Origin: Micromonospora inaquosa
GTDB lineage: Bacteria; Actinomycetota; Actinomycetes; Mycobacteriales; Micromonosporaceae
NCBI RefSeq assembly: GCF_003857055.1
Contig: NZ_QGSZ01000166.1
Coordinates: 1-46,672 of the forward strand
Direction: 5' to 3'
DNA: 46,672 bases
Shown: positions 27,274 through 36,345 of the stretch, piece after piece
How positions within the stretch are numbered: the first letter of the stretch is position 1
Layout: every line of letters starts with the position of its first letter
The notes under the pieces: generated by a model
Seen by the model: only the letters and a program-made list of their open reading frames with translations
The model's database searches: none
Told to the model about the DNA's origin: nothing
Translations under genes and position numbers: made by a program

Positions 27274-27505
27274 ACCGTCCTCCATCTGTCGTCCTCGGCC
27301 GACCAGAGGTGGCCGGCCGTCCGCAACGTAGCCGGGCCGGGCAACCACACAGCGGGACGACACACCGCGCCAGCGATCCGACCCGATTCCTGTCGGGTGC
27401 CCGATCGCCTCACTCCCGTTTTACGCCCTGCCCGCCAAGCTGTTGTCACACCGGCACCACTGGGCCGGCAACGCGGCACAGACGTGGAAACGGGGAGAGA
27501 CAGAG

Positions 27506-28522
<1,017 letters not shown>

Positions 28523-28535
28523 CGCACCCGGTTCC

Positions 28536-28572
28536 CACGGAAGGCCCCGGCGGTTCGCTGGGGCCTTCCGTG
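28536..28572 (+). terminator. Hairpin terminator of sigB
   Basis: A perfect 13-bp stem (28536-28548 with 28560-28572) and 11-base loop begins 14 bases after the stop. No T-run. Confidence 0.8.
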
Positions 28573-28584
28573 CTGTCGGGGTGC

Positions 28585-28613
28585 TTGACGGTGGCTTCAG
28601 GCTGCGATAAAAC
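28585..28613 (+). promoter_or_regulatory. Promoter of the arsR-AHSA1-VOC operon
   Basis: TTGACG (28585-28590), 17 bases, then TAAAAC (28608-28613). The -35 is near consensus. Transcription would begin near 28620, inside the palindromic operator. Confidence 0.6.
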
Positions 28614-28638
28614 CAACTGGTTATTTAACCAGGAGGTT
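28611..28638. promoter_or_regulatory. ArsR operator: alternating AACC/GGTT half-sites
   Basis: Three overlapping dyads occur in a row: AACCA-AC-TGGTT, GGTTA-TT-TAACC and AACC-AGGA-GGTT. They cover the predicted transcription start and reach the ribosome site, a layout suited to autorepression by the ArsR-type protein encoded immediately downstream. The AT-rich patch stands out from the surrounding GC-rich DNA. Confidence 0.65.
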
Positions 28639-28645
28639 ATTAGCG

Positions 28646-29023
28646 ATGGATGCGGAGTTGTTGGACACGACCTTCGCGGCGCTCGCCCACCCGACCCGGC
28701 GGGCCATCCTCGCCCGGCTCGCGCTGAGCGAGGCGACCGTGACGGAGTTGGCGGAGCCCTTCGAGATGAGCCAGCCGGCCATCTCCAAGCACCTCAGGGT
28801 GCTGGAACGCGCTGGCCTCGTCAGCCGGGGGCGGGACGCCCAGCGCCGACCGTGCCGCTTGGAGGCCCAACCGCTACGGGACGCGGTGGCCTGGCTCGCC
28901 GACTACCGCGACTACTGGGCGGAGAGCTACCAGCGCCTCGACGCCCTGCTCGACGAACTCCAAGCAGTTGACCACACCGACGGTGAGAGTCGGCGCGCCC
29001 GGCCGGACGGGATGGTCCGTTGA
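28646..29023 (+). CDS. ArsR-family transcriptional repressor
   Basis: A 125-residue winged-helix regulator. LAHPTRRAILARL and VTELAEPFEMSQPAISKHLRVLE are the classic ArsR helix-turn-helix; the CxC-type metal site of SmtB/ArsR is absent, so it is probably not a metal sensor. It belongs to the group that sits with AHSA1/SRPBCC proteins. ATG at 28646 has AGGAGG nine bases upstream. Likely represses its own operon through the AACC/GGTT dyads. The next gene starts in its stop codon (TTGA). Confidence 0.92.
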   Translation: MDAELLDTTFAALAHPTRRAILARLALSEATVTELAEPFEMSQPAISKHLRVLERAGLVSRGRDAQRRPCRLEAQPLRDAVAWLADYRDYWAESYQRLDALLDELQAVDHTDGESRRARPDGMVR

Positions 29024-29511
29024 CCGGCATCGAGGACACGCTCGTCGTACACGCCCCGGGCGACCGGGAGGTCGTGTTGAGTCGACTGTTCGAGGCACCC
29101 GCGCAGCTGGTGTTCGCCGCCTTCACCCAACCCGAACTGCTGGTTCGGTGGTACGGCGCACGCGGCTGGCGGTTGGCCGAGTGCGACACCGACCTGCGGG
29201 TCGGCGGACGGTGGCGGTTCGTGTCCCTGGGCCCGGAGGGCGCGCGGATGGTCCAGGCTGGGGTCTACCGGCACGTCGAGCCACCGCGCCGGCTGGTCTA
29301 CACCGAACTCTTCGACGATCAGTCCTATCCGGGCGAGACGCTGGTCAGCCACGAGTTCTCCGAGGTGGCCGGGCGAACAACGGTCACCACCACCCTGCTC
29401 TACGCCACCGCGGCGGGGCGGGACACCGTGCTGCGCTACTCGATGGCCCGGGGCGTCGGGCAGAGCTACCTACGGCTCGCCGAACTCCTACACCTGACAA
29501 CGACGACATGA
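29020..29511 (+). CDS. SRPBCC (AHSA1-like) domain protein
   Basis: A 163-residue single-domain START/Bet v1-fold protein: SRLFEAPAQLVFAAFTQPELLVRWYG near the start, GGRWRF in the middle, and a C-terminal long helix. Such proteins bind small hydrophobic ligands; the activity here is unknown. The TTG at 29020 overlaps the arsR stop codon, so translation is coupled; no other start fits the conserved N-terminus better. Middle gene of a three-gene operon. Confidence 0.85.
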   Translation: MTGIEDTLVVHAPGDREVVLSRLFEAPAQLVFAAFTQPELLVRWYGARGWRLAECDTDLRVGGRWRFVSLGPEGARMVQAGVYRHVEPPRRLVYTELFDDQSYPGETLVSHEFSEVAGRTTVTTTLLYATAAGRDTVLRYSMARGVGQSYLRLAELLHLTTTT

Positions 29512-29522
29512 GGAGAGCAACG

Positions 29523-29930
29523 ATGAACTGGACGCTCGAAGTGGTGATCGTGCCGGTCTCCGATGTGGACCGGGCGAAGAAGTTCTACGCCGACCAGCTC
29601 GGCTTCGCGGTGGACCACGACACGGTGATCAGCGACGAGGCACGCATCGTCCAGCTGACCCCGCCCGGATCCGGCTGCTCGATCGTGATCGGTAAGGGCG
29701 TCATCCCGGAGATGCCGCCCGGCTCACTCAAGGGCCTGCAACTGGTGGTGCCCGACCTGAAGCGGGCCCACCAGGAGCTGGTCGGACGGGGTGTGGAGGT
29801 CAGCGACATCCAGGTGGTGGGTCAAAACCCCCGGCCGGTGCCGGACCCACTGGACAATGTCGGCTTCGTCTTCTTCGCCGACCCGGACGGCAACACCTGG
29901 GGCGTCCAGCAGATCTCCAGCCGCGCCTGA
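29523..29930 (+). CDS. VOC/glyoxalase-superfamily protein
   Basis: A 135-residue vicinal-oxygen-chelate fold protein with paired beta-alpha-beta-beta-beta modules; VSDVDRAKKFYADQLGF marks the first and FFADPDGNTWG the end of the second. The family includes glyoxalases, dioxygenases and resistance proteins; the substrate cannot be assigned. AGGAGAG precedes the ATG. Last gene of the ArsR operon, so it is expected to be induced with the AHSA1 protein. Confidence 0.88.
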   Translation: MNWTLEVVIVPVSDVDRAKKFYADQLGFAVDHDTVISDEARIVQLTPPGSGCSIVIGKGVIPEMPPGSLKGLQLVVPDLKRAHQELVGRGVEVSDIQVVGQNPRPVPDPLDNVGFVFFADPDGNTWGVQQISSRA

Positions 29931-29940
29931 CCGGGCACGC

Positions 29941-32496
29941 TCACAGGCGGCGGGGGCCGGTGTCCGGGCGGGCGACCACGCCACCCACCCCCACCTGGGC
30001 GTGCAGGACCGAGAGGCCGTCCGGGCGGGCGAGCACCGGGTTGAGGGTCAGTGATCGCACCCGAGGCTGCTCGTCGGCGAGCTGACCCACCCGGAGCAGC
30101 AGCTCGACCAGAGCGGCCCGGTCGACCGGCGCGGCCCCCCGGTGCCCGCGCAGCAGCGGCGCCGCCCGGGGCTCGTCGACCAGCTCGGCCGCGTCCCGGT
30201 CGGTCAGCGGCACCGCCCGCCAGGCCCGGTCACCGAGCAACTCGGTGGCGACCCCGCCGAGGCCGAAGCCGACCACCGGCCCGAACGCGGGGTCCTCCAC
30301 CACCTCCACCACGCAGGCCACCCCCGGCGGCACCATCGGCTGGACCAGCGCGTCCGCGCCGAAGGTCGCCGCCAGCTCGGCGTACGCGCGACGGAGGGTC
30401 GACTCGTCGGACAGGTCGAGCCGGACCGCGCCGAGGTCGAGCCGGTGCCGCAGCCCGGGGGCGGCCGCCTTGAGCGCCACCGGGAAACCCAGCCGCGCGG
30501 CCGCGTCGACCGCCGCGTCGGCCGAATCGACGGGCACCGAGGCCACCACGTCGATGCCGTACGCGGCCAGCAGCCCGCCCGGGTCGGTGGCGTCGGCCCG
30601 GAGCGCGGCCTGCGCGGCGGCCCGATCGAGGTCGGGTAACTGCGGTGCCAGCCCGGTCGGGCGGCGAAGCCACTCGGCGTACCGGTGCGCGCGGGCAAGC
30701 GCGCGGACCGCCTCCTCCACGCCGCCGTACGCCGGCACACCCGGGGGCAGCCGCCCGACCAGGAACGTCGCCACGGTCGGCTTGCCCAGCGCGAGGGCGG
30801 CCGGCAGCGCGGCGGTCACGTCGGCGTCCACCTCGGTCAGCTGCCCGGGTAGCGGCGGGGCGAAGACCACCACCAGCGCGTCCACCCGTTCGTCGGCGGC
30901 CGTTTCGGCGAGAGCTGCGGCGAACTCGGCGGCACCCGCGCTCGGCCCGACGTCGCGGGGATAACCGTCGGCCACGCTGAGGCCGTGCCCGACGCAGGCG
31001 GTCGCGGCGAGCCCGGTGAGGGCCGAGGAGTTGCCGACCACACCGACCCGTCCGCCGGCCGGCAACGGCTGGTTGGCCAGCAGCACACCCACGTCGAGCA
31101 ACTCCGGCACAGTGTCCACCCGGATCACCCCGGACTGGGCGAAGAGCGCGGCCACCGCCACCTCGTCCGGCCCGGCGGCGTCACCGACCCCCGGCGGGCG
31201 GGCCGGTGAGGCGAGCGCGACGACCGGTTTGGCGCGGCCGATCCGCCGGGCCAACCGGGCGAACTTGCGGGGGTTTCCGAAGGTCTCCAGGTAGAGCATG
31301 ATCACGTCGGTGCCGGGGTCGTCCTGCCAGTACTGCAGGAGGTCGTTTCCGGAGACGTCGGCCCGGTTGCCGGCCGAGACGAAGCTGGACAGCCCGAGGC
31401 CCCGCCGGTCCGCCTCGGCGAGCAGCGCCACCCCGAACGCACCGGACTGACTGAAGATGCCGACCCGACCGGCCGGCGGCAGCGCCGGGGCGAGGGTGGC
31501 GTTGAGGCGTACCGTCGGGTCGGTGTTGGCCACGCCCAGGCAGTTCGGGCCGACGACCCGCATTCCGGCGGCGTGCGCCGCGCGGACCAGGGCCCGCTGC
31601 CTGGCCGCGCCCTCCGGGCCGGCCTCGGCGAAGCCGGCCGAGATGACCACCAGGCCGTGCACCCCCGCAGCGGCGGCGTCGGCGACCACCTCGGTCGCCG
31701 CCTCCGGCGGAACCGCCACGACCGCCAGGTCCAGCGGCGCGCCCGCGTCGACCGCCGACGGGTACGCGGGGAGGCCCGCCACCGTCGACGCGCTCGGATG
31801 CACCGGCACCACCGCACCGGTGAACCCGCCGTCGCGCAGGTGCCCGAGCACCGCCGCACCGACGCCCTGGCCGGTGGCGCTCGCACCGTAGACGACGATG
31901 CCGCGCGGGGCGAGCAGCCGGGCGATCGAGCGGGCCTCGGTCCGGTGTTCCCGGCCGCGCTGCACCTCCAGGCTGGCCTCGGTGGGCGCGATGGGGAAGC
32001 TCAGGTGGACCACGCCGTCGGCGTACTCGCGCTGGACCTGGTAGCCGAAGTCGGCGAAGACCCGCAGCATCGTCCCGTTGGCCGGCAGCACCTCCGCGAC
32101 GAAACTCATGATGTCGTTGCGGCGGGCCGCGTCGGCCAGGTGTTCCATCAGCACCGAGCCGATGCCCCGACCCTGGTAGGCGTCCTCCACCACGAAGGCC
32201 ACCTCCGCCTCGGGCGCCTGCGGGCCGAGCCGCTCGTACCGGCCCACCGCGACGATCTGGTCGGCGGCCAGCACCACGAACGCCTCCCGGTCGTGGTGGT
32301 CCACGGTGACGAAACGGATCAGATCCCGTTCCGGGATGCGCGGGTACGGCGAGAAGTACCGCAGGTAGCGGGTGCGCTCGGAGAAACGGCTGTGCATCGC
32401 CACGATGCCCGGCGCGTCAGCCGGGTCGATCGGTCGCAACTGGACCGTGCTGCCGTCGCTGAGCAGCACGTCGACCGGCTGATCCAGGCTGGTCAC
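29941..32496 (-). CDS. GNAT acetyltransferase fused to NDP-forming acyl-CoA synthetase
   Basis: An 851-residue fusion. Residues about 10-170 are a GNAT domain with the acetyl-CoA loop AYQGRGIGSVLM. Residues about 195-640 resemble the CoA-binding and ligase domains of ADP-forming acetyl-CoA synthetase (VYGASATGQGVG, VGPNCLG, FSQSGAFG). The end is an ATP-grasp subdomain (LAAYGIDVVASVPV...FPVALKAAAPG). Related proteins (Pat type) are lysine acetyltransferases that control acyl-CoA synthetases; the ligase part often serves as a sensor rather than an enzyme. GTG at 32496 is chosen by homology; no clear ribosome site. Lies 14 bp after acuC on the same strand, which suggests an acetylation-deacetylation pair. 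Confidence 0.88.
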   Translation of the reverse strand: MTSLDQPVDVLLSDGSTVQLRPIDPADAPGIVAMHSRFSERTRYLRYFSPYPRIPERDLIRFVTVDHHDREAFVVLAADQIVAVGRYERLGPQAPEAEVAFVVEDAYQGRGIGSVLMEHLADAARRNDIMSFVAEVLPANGTMLRVFADFGYQVQREYADGVVHLSFPIAPTEASLEVQRGREHRTEARSIARLLAPRGIVVYGASATGQGVGAAVLGHLRDGGFTGAVVPVHPSASTVAGLPAYPSAVDAGAPLDLAVVAVPPEAATEVVADAAAAGVHGLVVISAGFAEAGPEGAARQRALVRAAHAAGMRVVGPNCLGVANTDPTVRLNATLAPALPPAGRVGIFSQSGAFGVALLAEADRRGLGLSSFVSAGNRADVSGNDLLQYWQDDPGTDVIMLYLETFGNPRKFARLARRIGRAKPVVALASPARPPGVGDAAGPDEVAVAALFAQSGVIRVDTVPELLDVGVLLANQPLPAGGRVGVVGNSSALTGLAATACVGHGLSVADGYPRDVGPSAGAAEFAAALAETAADERVDALVVVFAPPLPGQLTEVDADVTAALPAALALGKPTVATFLVGRLPPGVPAYGGVEEAVRALARAHRYAEWLRRPTGLAPQLPDLDRAAAQAALRADATDPGGLLAAYGIDVVASVPVDSADAAVDAAARLGFPVALKAAAPGLRHRLDLGAVRLDLSDESTLRRAYAELAATFGADALVQPMVPPGVACVVEVVEDPAFGPVVGFGLGGVATELLGDRAWRAVPLTDRDAAELVDEPRAAPLLRGHRGAAPVDRAALVELLLRVGQLADEQPRVRSLTLNPVLARPDGLSVLHAQVGVGGVVARPDTGPRRL

Positions 32497-32510
32497 CGCA
32501 ACCGCCCGGC

Positions 32511-33692
32511 TCAGTCCCGCGGATCGTGCGGGTCGAGCCCGAGCAGCGGGAAGACCGTCTTGCGGGTGGCCGCGATCGCCCGGTCCACCGCGTTCGGCTC
32601 GCCGGTCGGCTGCCACGGCTCGTACGACGGGTCGGCGTCGTCGGTCATCCGCAGCGGCACCTCCCGGCCCAGCCGGCGTGCGGCGACCAGGTCCCGCCAG
32701 GCGGGTGGGGTGAGCGTGGCCGGGTCGATCGGGTCACCGGTGGCCACTGCCAGCAGGTGACTCCAGGCCCGGGGCACCACCTCGACGAGCGCGTACCCGC
32801 CACCACCGGTGGCCACCCACCGGCCGTCGCACAACTCGTCGGCGAGCGCCCGCAGCGCCAGGTAGGTGGCCCGCTGCCCGTCGACGGTCAGGTTCAGGTC
32901 GGCGAGCGGATCCAGTCGGTGCCCGTCGGCGCCGCACTGACTGACCAGCACCTGCGGCCGGAACGCGCGCAGCACCGACGGCACGATCGCGTGGAACGCC
33001 CGCTGCCAGCCGGTGTCGTCGACACCCGGCGGCAACGGCATGTTGACAGCGGTGCCCTGCGCGCCCGGCCCACCCGTCTCGTCCGGGAAACCCGTGCCCG
33101 GGAAGAGCGCCAGCGGGGTCTCGTGCACGCTGACCGTCAGCACGCGCGGGTCGTTCCAGAAGATGTCCTGCACTCCGTCGCCGTGGTGCACGTCGACGTC
33201 CACGTACGCGACCCGCTCGGCGCCCAGGTCGAGCAGGCGGGCGATGCCCACCGCCGGGTCGTTGTAGACGCAGAACCCGGAGGCTCGGGCGGACATCGCG
33301 TGGTGCAGCCCACCGGCCACGTTCACCGCCCGCCGGGCGTCGCCACGCCAGACCGCCTCGGCGGCGGCCACCGTCGCGCCGGCGATGAGCGCGCTGGACT
33401 CGTGCATCCCCTCGAAGACCGGGTTGTCGGAGGTGCCCAGCCCGTATCCGGCGAAGAGCGGGTCACGCGGCGCGTTGCGCACCGCGGCGAGGTAGGCCGG
33501 CTCGTGCACCCGGGTGAGCAGGGCGTCGGAGGCGGGCTCCGGCTTGACCACCCGCACCCCTGGCCGATCCAGGATGCCCAACTCGCGGGCGAGCGCGAAG
33601 GTCAGCTCCACCCGGACCGGGTCGAGTGGATGGTCACCCATGTCGTAGGCGAGCAGCGACTCGTCCCACACCACCACCGTGTCGTCGGACAT
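32511..33692 (-). CDS. acuC: AcuC-type class I deacetylase
   Basis: A 393-residue arginase/deacetylase-fold enzyme. The zinc and catalytic elements are present: NVAGGLHHAM (His pair), VDVDVHHGDG (Asp and His ligands), CGADGH (Asp ligand) and GGGGY (catalytic Tyr). AcuC removes acetyl groups from lysine, in Bacillus from acetyl-CoA synthetase. ATG at 33692 (MSDDTVVVWDE) is preferred over a start at 33728. Upstream gene of the acetyltransferase fusion in a two-gene operon. Confidence 0.93.
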   Translation of the reverse strand: MSDDTVVVWDESLLAYDMGDHPLDPVRVELTFALARELGILDRPGVRVVKPEPASDALLTRVHEPAYLAAVRNAPRDPLFAGYGLGTSDNPVFEGMHESSALIAGATVAAAEAVWRGDARRAVNVAGGLHHAMSARASGFCVYNDPAVGIARLLDLGAERVAYVDVDVHHGDGVQDIFWNDPRVLTVSVHETPLALFPGTGFPDETGGPGAQGTAVNMPLPPGVDDTGWQRAFHAIVPSVLRAFRPQVLVSQCGADGHRLDPLADLNLTVDGQRATYLALRALADELCDGRWVATGGGGYALVEVVPRAWSHLLAVATGDPIDPATLTPPAWRDLVAARRLGREVPLRMTDDADPSYEPWQPTGEPNAVDRAIAATRKTVFPLLGLDPHDPRD

Positions 33693-33740
33693 GAGCCCAT
33701 CGTCGCACGAGGACGGGCACCGGCCCACCGCACGCGCTGG

Positions 33741-34601
33741 TCAGCGGCCAGGTGTCGGCCCGGAGGCGACCGGGCGGGCCGGGTCGGCCACCCAGTTGCT
33801 CCACGATCCAACGTAGAGCGCGGCGTCCGGCCGACCGGCCAGGTGCAGCGCGAGCACCGCCTGCGCGGCGGTCACCCCCGAGCCGCAGTACGCCCCGACA
33901 GCCCGCCCCTCGGTCACCCCGACGGCGGCGAACCGCTCGCTCAACATTTCGGCGGCCAGGAAGCGGCCGTCCGGCCCGACGTACTCCCCGGCGGGCAGGT
34001 TCGCCGCACCCGGCACGTGCCCGGCGACCGGGTCGATCGGCTCGACCTCGCCCCGGTAGCGCGGCGCCGCCCGTACGTCGAGAAGCACGGCGTCGTCAGC
34101 GGCGGCCAGCGCGGCGGCCTGCCCGGCGTCGAGCACCGGGAGATCACCGGGGCGCACCACGACGTCACCGGGGGGTGGGGTGGGCGCGTCGGTGGAGACG
34201 GGCCGACCGGCGGCGACCCAGGCCGGGTAGCCGCCGTGCAGCAGGCGCACCGGACGGTGCCCCGCCCAACGCAGCGTCCACCAGGCCCGCGCGGCGGCCA
34301 TGCCGTCGCCGCCGTCGTACACCACCACGGGGTGACCGGCGCGGACGCCGGCAGCCCGCAGCGCGGCCTGCAACGCGGCCGGGTCGGGCAGCGGGTGCCG
34401 ACCGCCGAGGCCCGGCGCCCCACAGAGCGCGGTGTCCAGGTCGACGAAGACCGCCCCGGGCAGGTGACCGGTGAGGTAGTCGTCGCGGCCGGGCGGGCCG
34501 ATGAGCCGCCAGCGGACGTCGAGCAGGGTGGGCGGATCGACCTGGTCGAGCTCGGCGACGAGCGTGTCGACCTCGACCAACGGCTCCTGGATACCGGACA
34601 T
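33741..34601 (-). CDS. Two-domain sulfurtransferase (rhodanese)
   Basis: A 286-residue thiosulfate/3-mercaptopyruvate sulfurtransferase with tandem rhodanese domains. The first (to about 150) is inactive, with DGGDG where the cysteine loop would be. The second carries Cys239 in CGSGVTA, the SseA-type loop of mercaptopyruvate sulfurtransferases. ATG at 34601 (MSGIQEP) is used; an ATG three codons upstream is equally open. Divergent from ideR. Confidence 0.9.
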   Translation of the reverse strand: MSGIQEPLVEVDTLVAELDQVDPPTLLDVRWRLIGPPGRDDYLTGHLPGAVFVDLDTALCGAPGLGGRHPLPDPAALQAALRAAGVRAGHPVVVYDGGDGMAAARAWWTLRWAGHRPVRLLHGGYPAWVAAGRPVSTDAPTPPPGDVVVRPGDLPVLDAGQAAALAAADDAVLLDVRAAPRYRGEVEPIDPVAGHVPGAANLPAGEYVGPDGRFLAAEMLSERFAAVGVTEGRAVGAYCGSGVTAAQAVLALHLAGRPDAALYVGSWSNWVADPARPVASGPTPGR

Positions 34602-34670
34602 GGCGACCATCCAACACCATTCGCGTAGACGGCACGCGGTTCGGCGTCGGCCGCCGACCGCGCACCGAGG

Positions 34671-34676
34671 TACCAT
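34671..34676 (+). promoter_or_regulatory. Possible -10 box of ideR
   Basis: TACCAT, 25 bases before the ideR ATG, with no strong -35. Transcription would start near 34683. Confidence 0.35.
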
Positions 34677-34701
34677 CGTGCACCGGAGGGCCGCTGACCT
34701 T

Positions 34702-35391
34702 ATGAAGTCTCACGACCTGGTCGACACGACCGAAATGTACCTGCGCACCATCCTCGAGTTGGAAGAGGAGGGGGTGCCACCGCTGCGTGCCCGCATCGCC
34801 GAGAGGCTGCAGCAGAGTGGCCCCACAGTGAGCCAGACCGTCGCCCGGATGGAGCGCGACGGCCTGCTCACCGTCGAGGGGGACCGGCACCTGACGCTCA
34901 CCGCACAGGGGCGCGGCAGCGCCGTCTCGGTGATGCGCAAGCACCGCCTCGCCGAGCTGCTGTTGGTCAACGTCATCGGGATGCCCTACGAGGAGGCCCA
35001 CGAGGAGGCCTGCCGCTGGGAGCACGTGATGAGCGACGCGGTGGAGAAGCGGGTGTACGACCTGCTCAACCGTCCGACCCGTTCCCCGTACGGCAACCCG
35101 ATCCCGGGCCTGCAGGAGCTGGGTTCGCCGGCGGCGGAGACCACCGACGCCGCCGAGGGTGAGCGCAACCTGGCCTTCCCGGGCCTCTCCGGCCCGGTCG
35201 TGGTGCGCCGGATCTGCGAGAGCGTGCAGAAGGACGCCGACGTGCTGCGCCAACTGCACGCCGCCGGTGTCGACCCGGGCGCCACGGTGACCGTGGCCCA
35301 GGAGCGCGACGGGGTGTCGATCGACCGCTCCGGCGACCGGGTGCGCCTGCCCCGCGAGGTCGCCTCCCGGGTCTTCGTCGCCGCCAGCTGA
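34702..35391 (+). CDS. ideR: Iron-dependent repressor IdeR/DtxR
   Basis: A 229-residue Fe2+-activated repressor of siderophore and iron-uptake genes. The N-terminal winged helix (PTVSQTVARMERDGL) is nearly identical to DtxR. All metal ligands are present: site 1 H81, E85, H100 and site 2 M12, C104, E107, H108. A C-terminal SH3-like domain covers about 150-229. ATG at 34702 has GGAGGG 11 bases upstream, longer than usual. Position after sigB matches mycobacteria, though six genes separate them here. Confidence 0.96.
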   Translation: MKSHDLVDTTEMYLRTILELEEEGVPPLRARIAERLQQSGPTVSQTVARMERDGLLTVEGDRHLTLTAQGRGSAVSVMRKHRLAELLLVNVIGMPYEEAHEEACRWEHVMSDAVEKRVYDLLNRPTRSPYGNPIPGLQELGSPAAETTDAAEGERNLAFPGLSGPVVVRRICESVQKDADVLRQLHAAGVDPGATVTVAQERDGVSIDRSGDRVRLPREVASRVFVAAS

Positions 35392-35402
35392 CCGGGCGTG
35401 GG

Positions 35403-35424
35403 CCCGGGCGTCACAGCGCCCGGG
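35403..35424. terminator. Hairpin between ideR and lipoprotein gene
   Basis: A perfect 8-bp stem (CCCGGGCG/CGCCCGGG) with a 6-base loop lies between convergent genes, with its right arm inside the end of the minus-strand gene. Confidence 0.55.
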
Positions 35425-35959
35425 TGTCCACCTTCTTGGCCAGTACGACAAGGTCGCCGGTGAGCTTCTCCACCGCCGAACGCTCACTGCCACGGGCTGC
35501 GGTCCAGCTCACCGTGGCGAGCCGTCCGTCGCTGGCCAGCCAGCCCACCTCGGCGACCGGCCCGCGCCCGCTGGCCGCAGCGGTGGTCCGCTTGTACGCC
35601 TGCTGACCCAGCCCGGTGACCTTCGCGGCCTTGTCCGGCACCATGTCCGCGCCGAAGCTGGTCTTGTCGATCGTGGTTTCGGTCACGCTGAGCGTCAACT
35701 CCGGCAAGGTCGCACCCGCTGCCCGGACCACACAGGTGTGGGTGTCGCCCTGTTCGCTGGACGCCGCCACGTCGAAGCGCGCCTTCACCACCTGCTCGAT
35801 CACTGTGAAGTCCAGCAACCGACAGGCGCCGCCCGAGGAGGCCGCCGCCACGTCCACCGCGCTCGGCACCGGTGGCGGTGCCGTCACCGGTTCCGCCTCG
35901 TCGGCACAGCCACTCACCAGCAGCCCGGCCAGCCCGGCGACCACGATCCGCCCGCGCAC
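35411..35959 (-). CDS. Secreted lipoprotein, DUF3558-like
   Basis: A 182-residue protein with an N-terminal signal (RGRIVVAGLAGLLVSGC) ending in a lipobox, LVSGC, so Cys17 is the probable lipidated residue. A Pro/Ala spacer and a globular domain with two further cysteines (CRLL and HTCVV) follow, as in DUF3558 lipoproteins. Function unknown. GTG at 35959 has GAGAGGG six bases upstream; the long frame to 36115 is not used. Confidence 0.75.
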   Translation of the reverse strand: MRGRIVVAGLAGLLVSGCADEAEPVTAPPPVPSAVDVAAASSGGACRLLDFTVIEQVVKARFDVAASSEQGDTHTCVVRAAGATLPELTLSVTETTIDKTSFGADMVPDKAAKVTGLGQQAYKRTTAAASGRGPVAEVGWLASDGRLATVSWTAARGSERSAVEKLTGDLVVLAKKVDTRAL

Positions 35960-36057
35960 ATTCCACCCTCTCGCCGACCGACGGCGGAAGGTACCCGCCA
36001 GTTGTCCGTCGGACACCGTACGGGGTGCCGGTGCCGCGCGAAAGCCCCCACTGACGC

Positions 36058-36312
36058 CTATTCCGACGGTGGGTCGTCCACGTACGGGCAGTGCCGGCAG
36101 CCGCGTCCGCAGCACGTGCCACGGCGGGCCAGAAAAGCGGCGCTCAGCACGAACAACCCGCTCGCCGGGTCGAGGTAACCGGCCTCACCGGCGGCCAACG
36201 CGACGGCGTGCGCCGCGAGGATCCGGGCCCGGTCGGGGTGCTCCGGCGGCAGCCGGCACGGGTGCGGCTCGGTGAGCGGCCGGTCGGCCAGGGGTCGTCG
36301 CTCTCCGGTCAC
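36058..36312 (-). CDS. DUF5522 cysteine-rich small protein
   Basis: An 84-residue protein whose C-terminus, FLARRGTCCGRGCRHCPY, is the signature of DUF5522 (four closely spaced cysteines, probably metal-binding). Function unknown. GTG at 36312 has no clear ribosome site. The gap to the asparaginase gene upstream on the same strand is 33 bases, so co-transcription is likely. Confidence 0.8.
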   Translation of the reverse strand: MTGERRPLADRPLTEPHPCRLPPEHPDRARILAAHAVALAAGEAGYLDPASGLFVLSAAFLARRGTCCGRGCRHCPYVDDPPSE

Positions 36313-36345
36313 CGCAGCAGTCTAGGGACGGTGCCGCCGCCAGGC

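Noticed and set aside
27300..27505. Stress-type (GGAAC...GTT) promoter before sigB
   Set aside because: No GGAAC-like -35 at proper distance from a GTT -10 could be found.
32526..34628. 700-codon plus-strand frame opposite acuC and the sulfurtransferase
   Set aside because: Spans two real genes on the other strand and has shadow-like composition.
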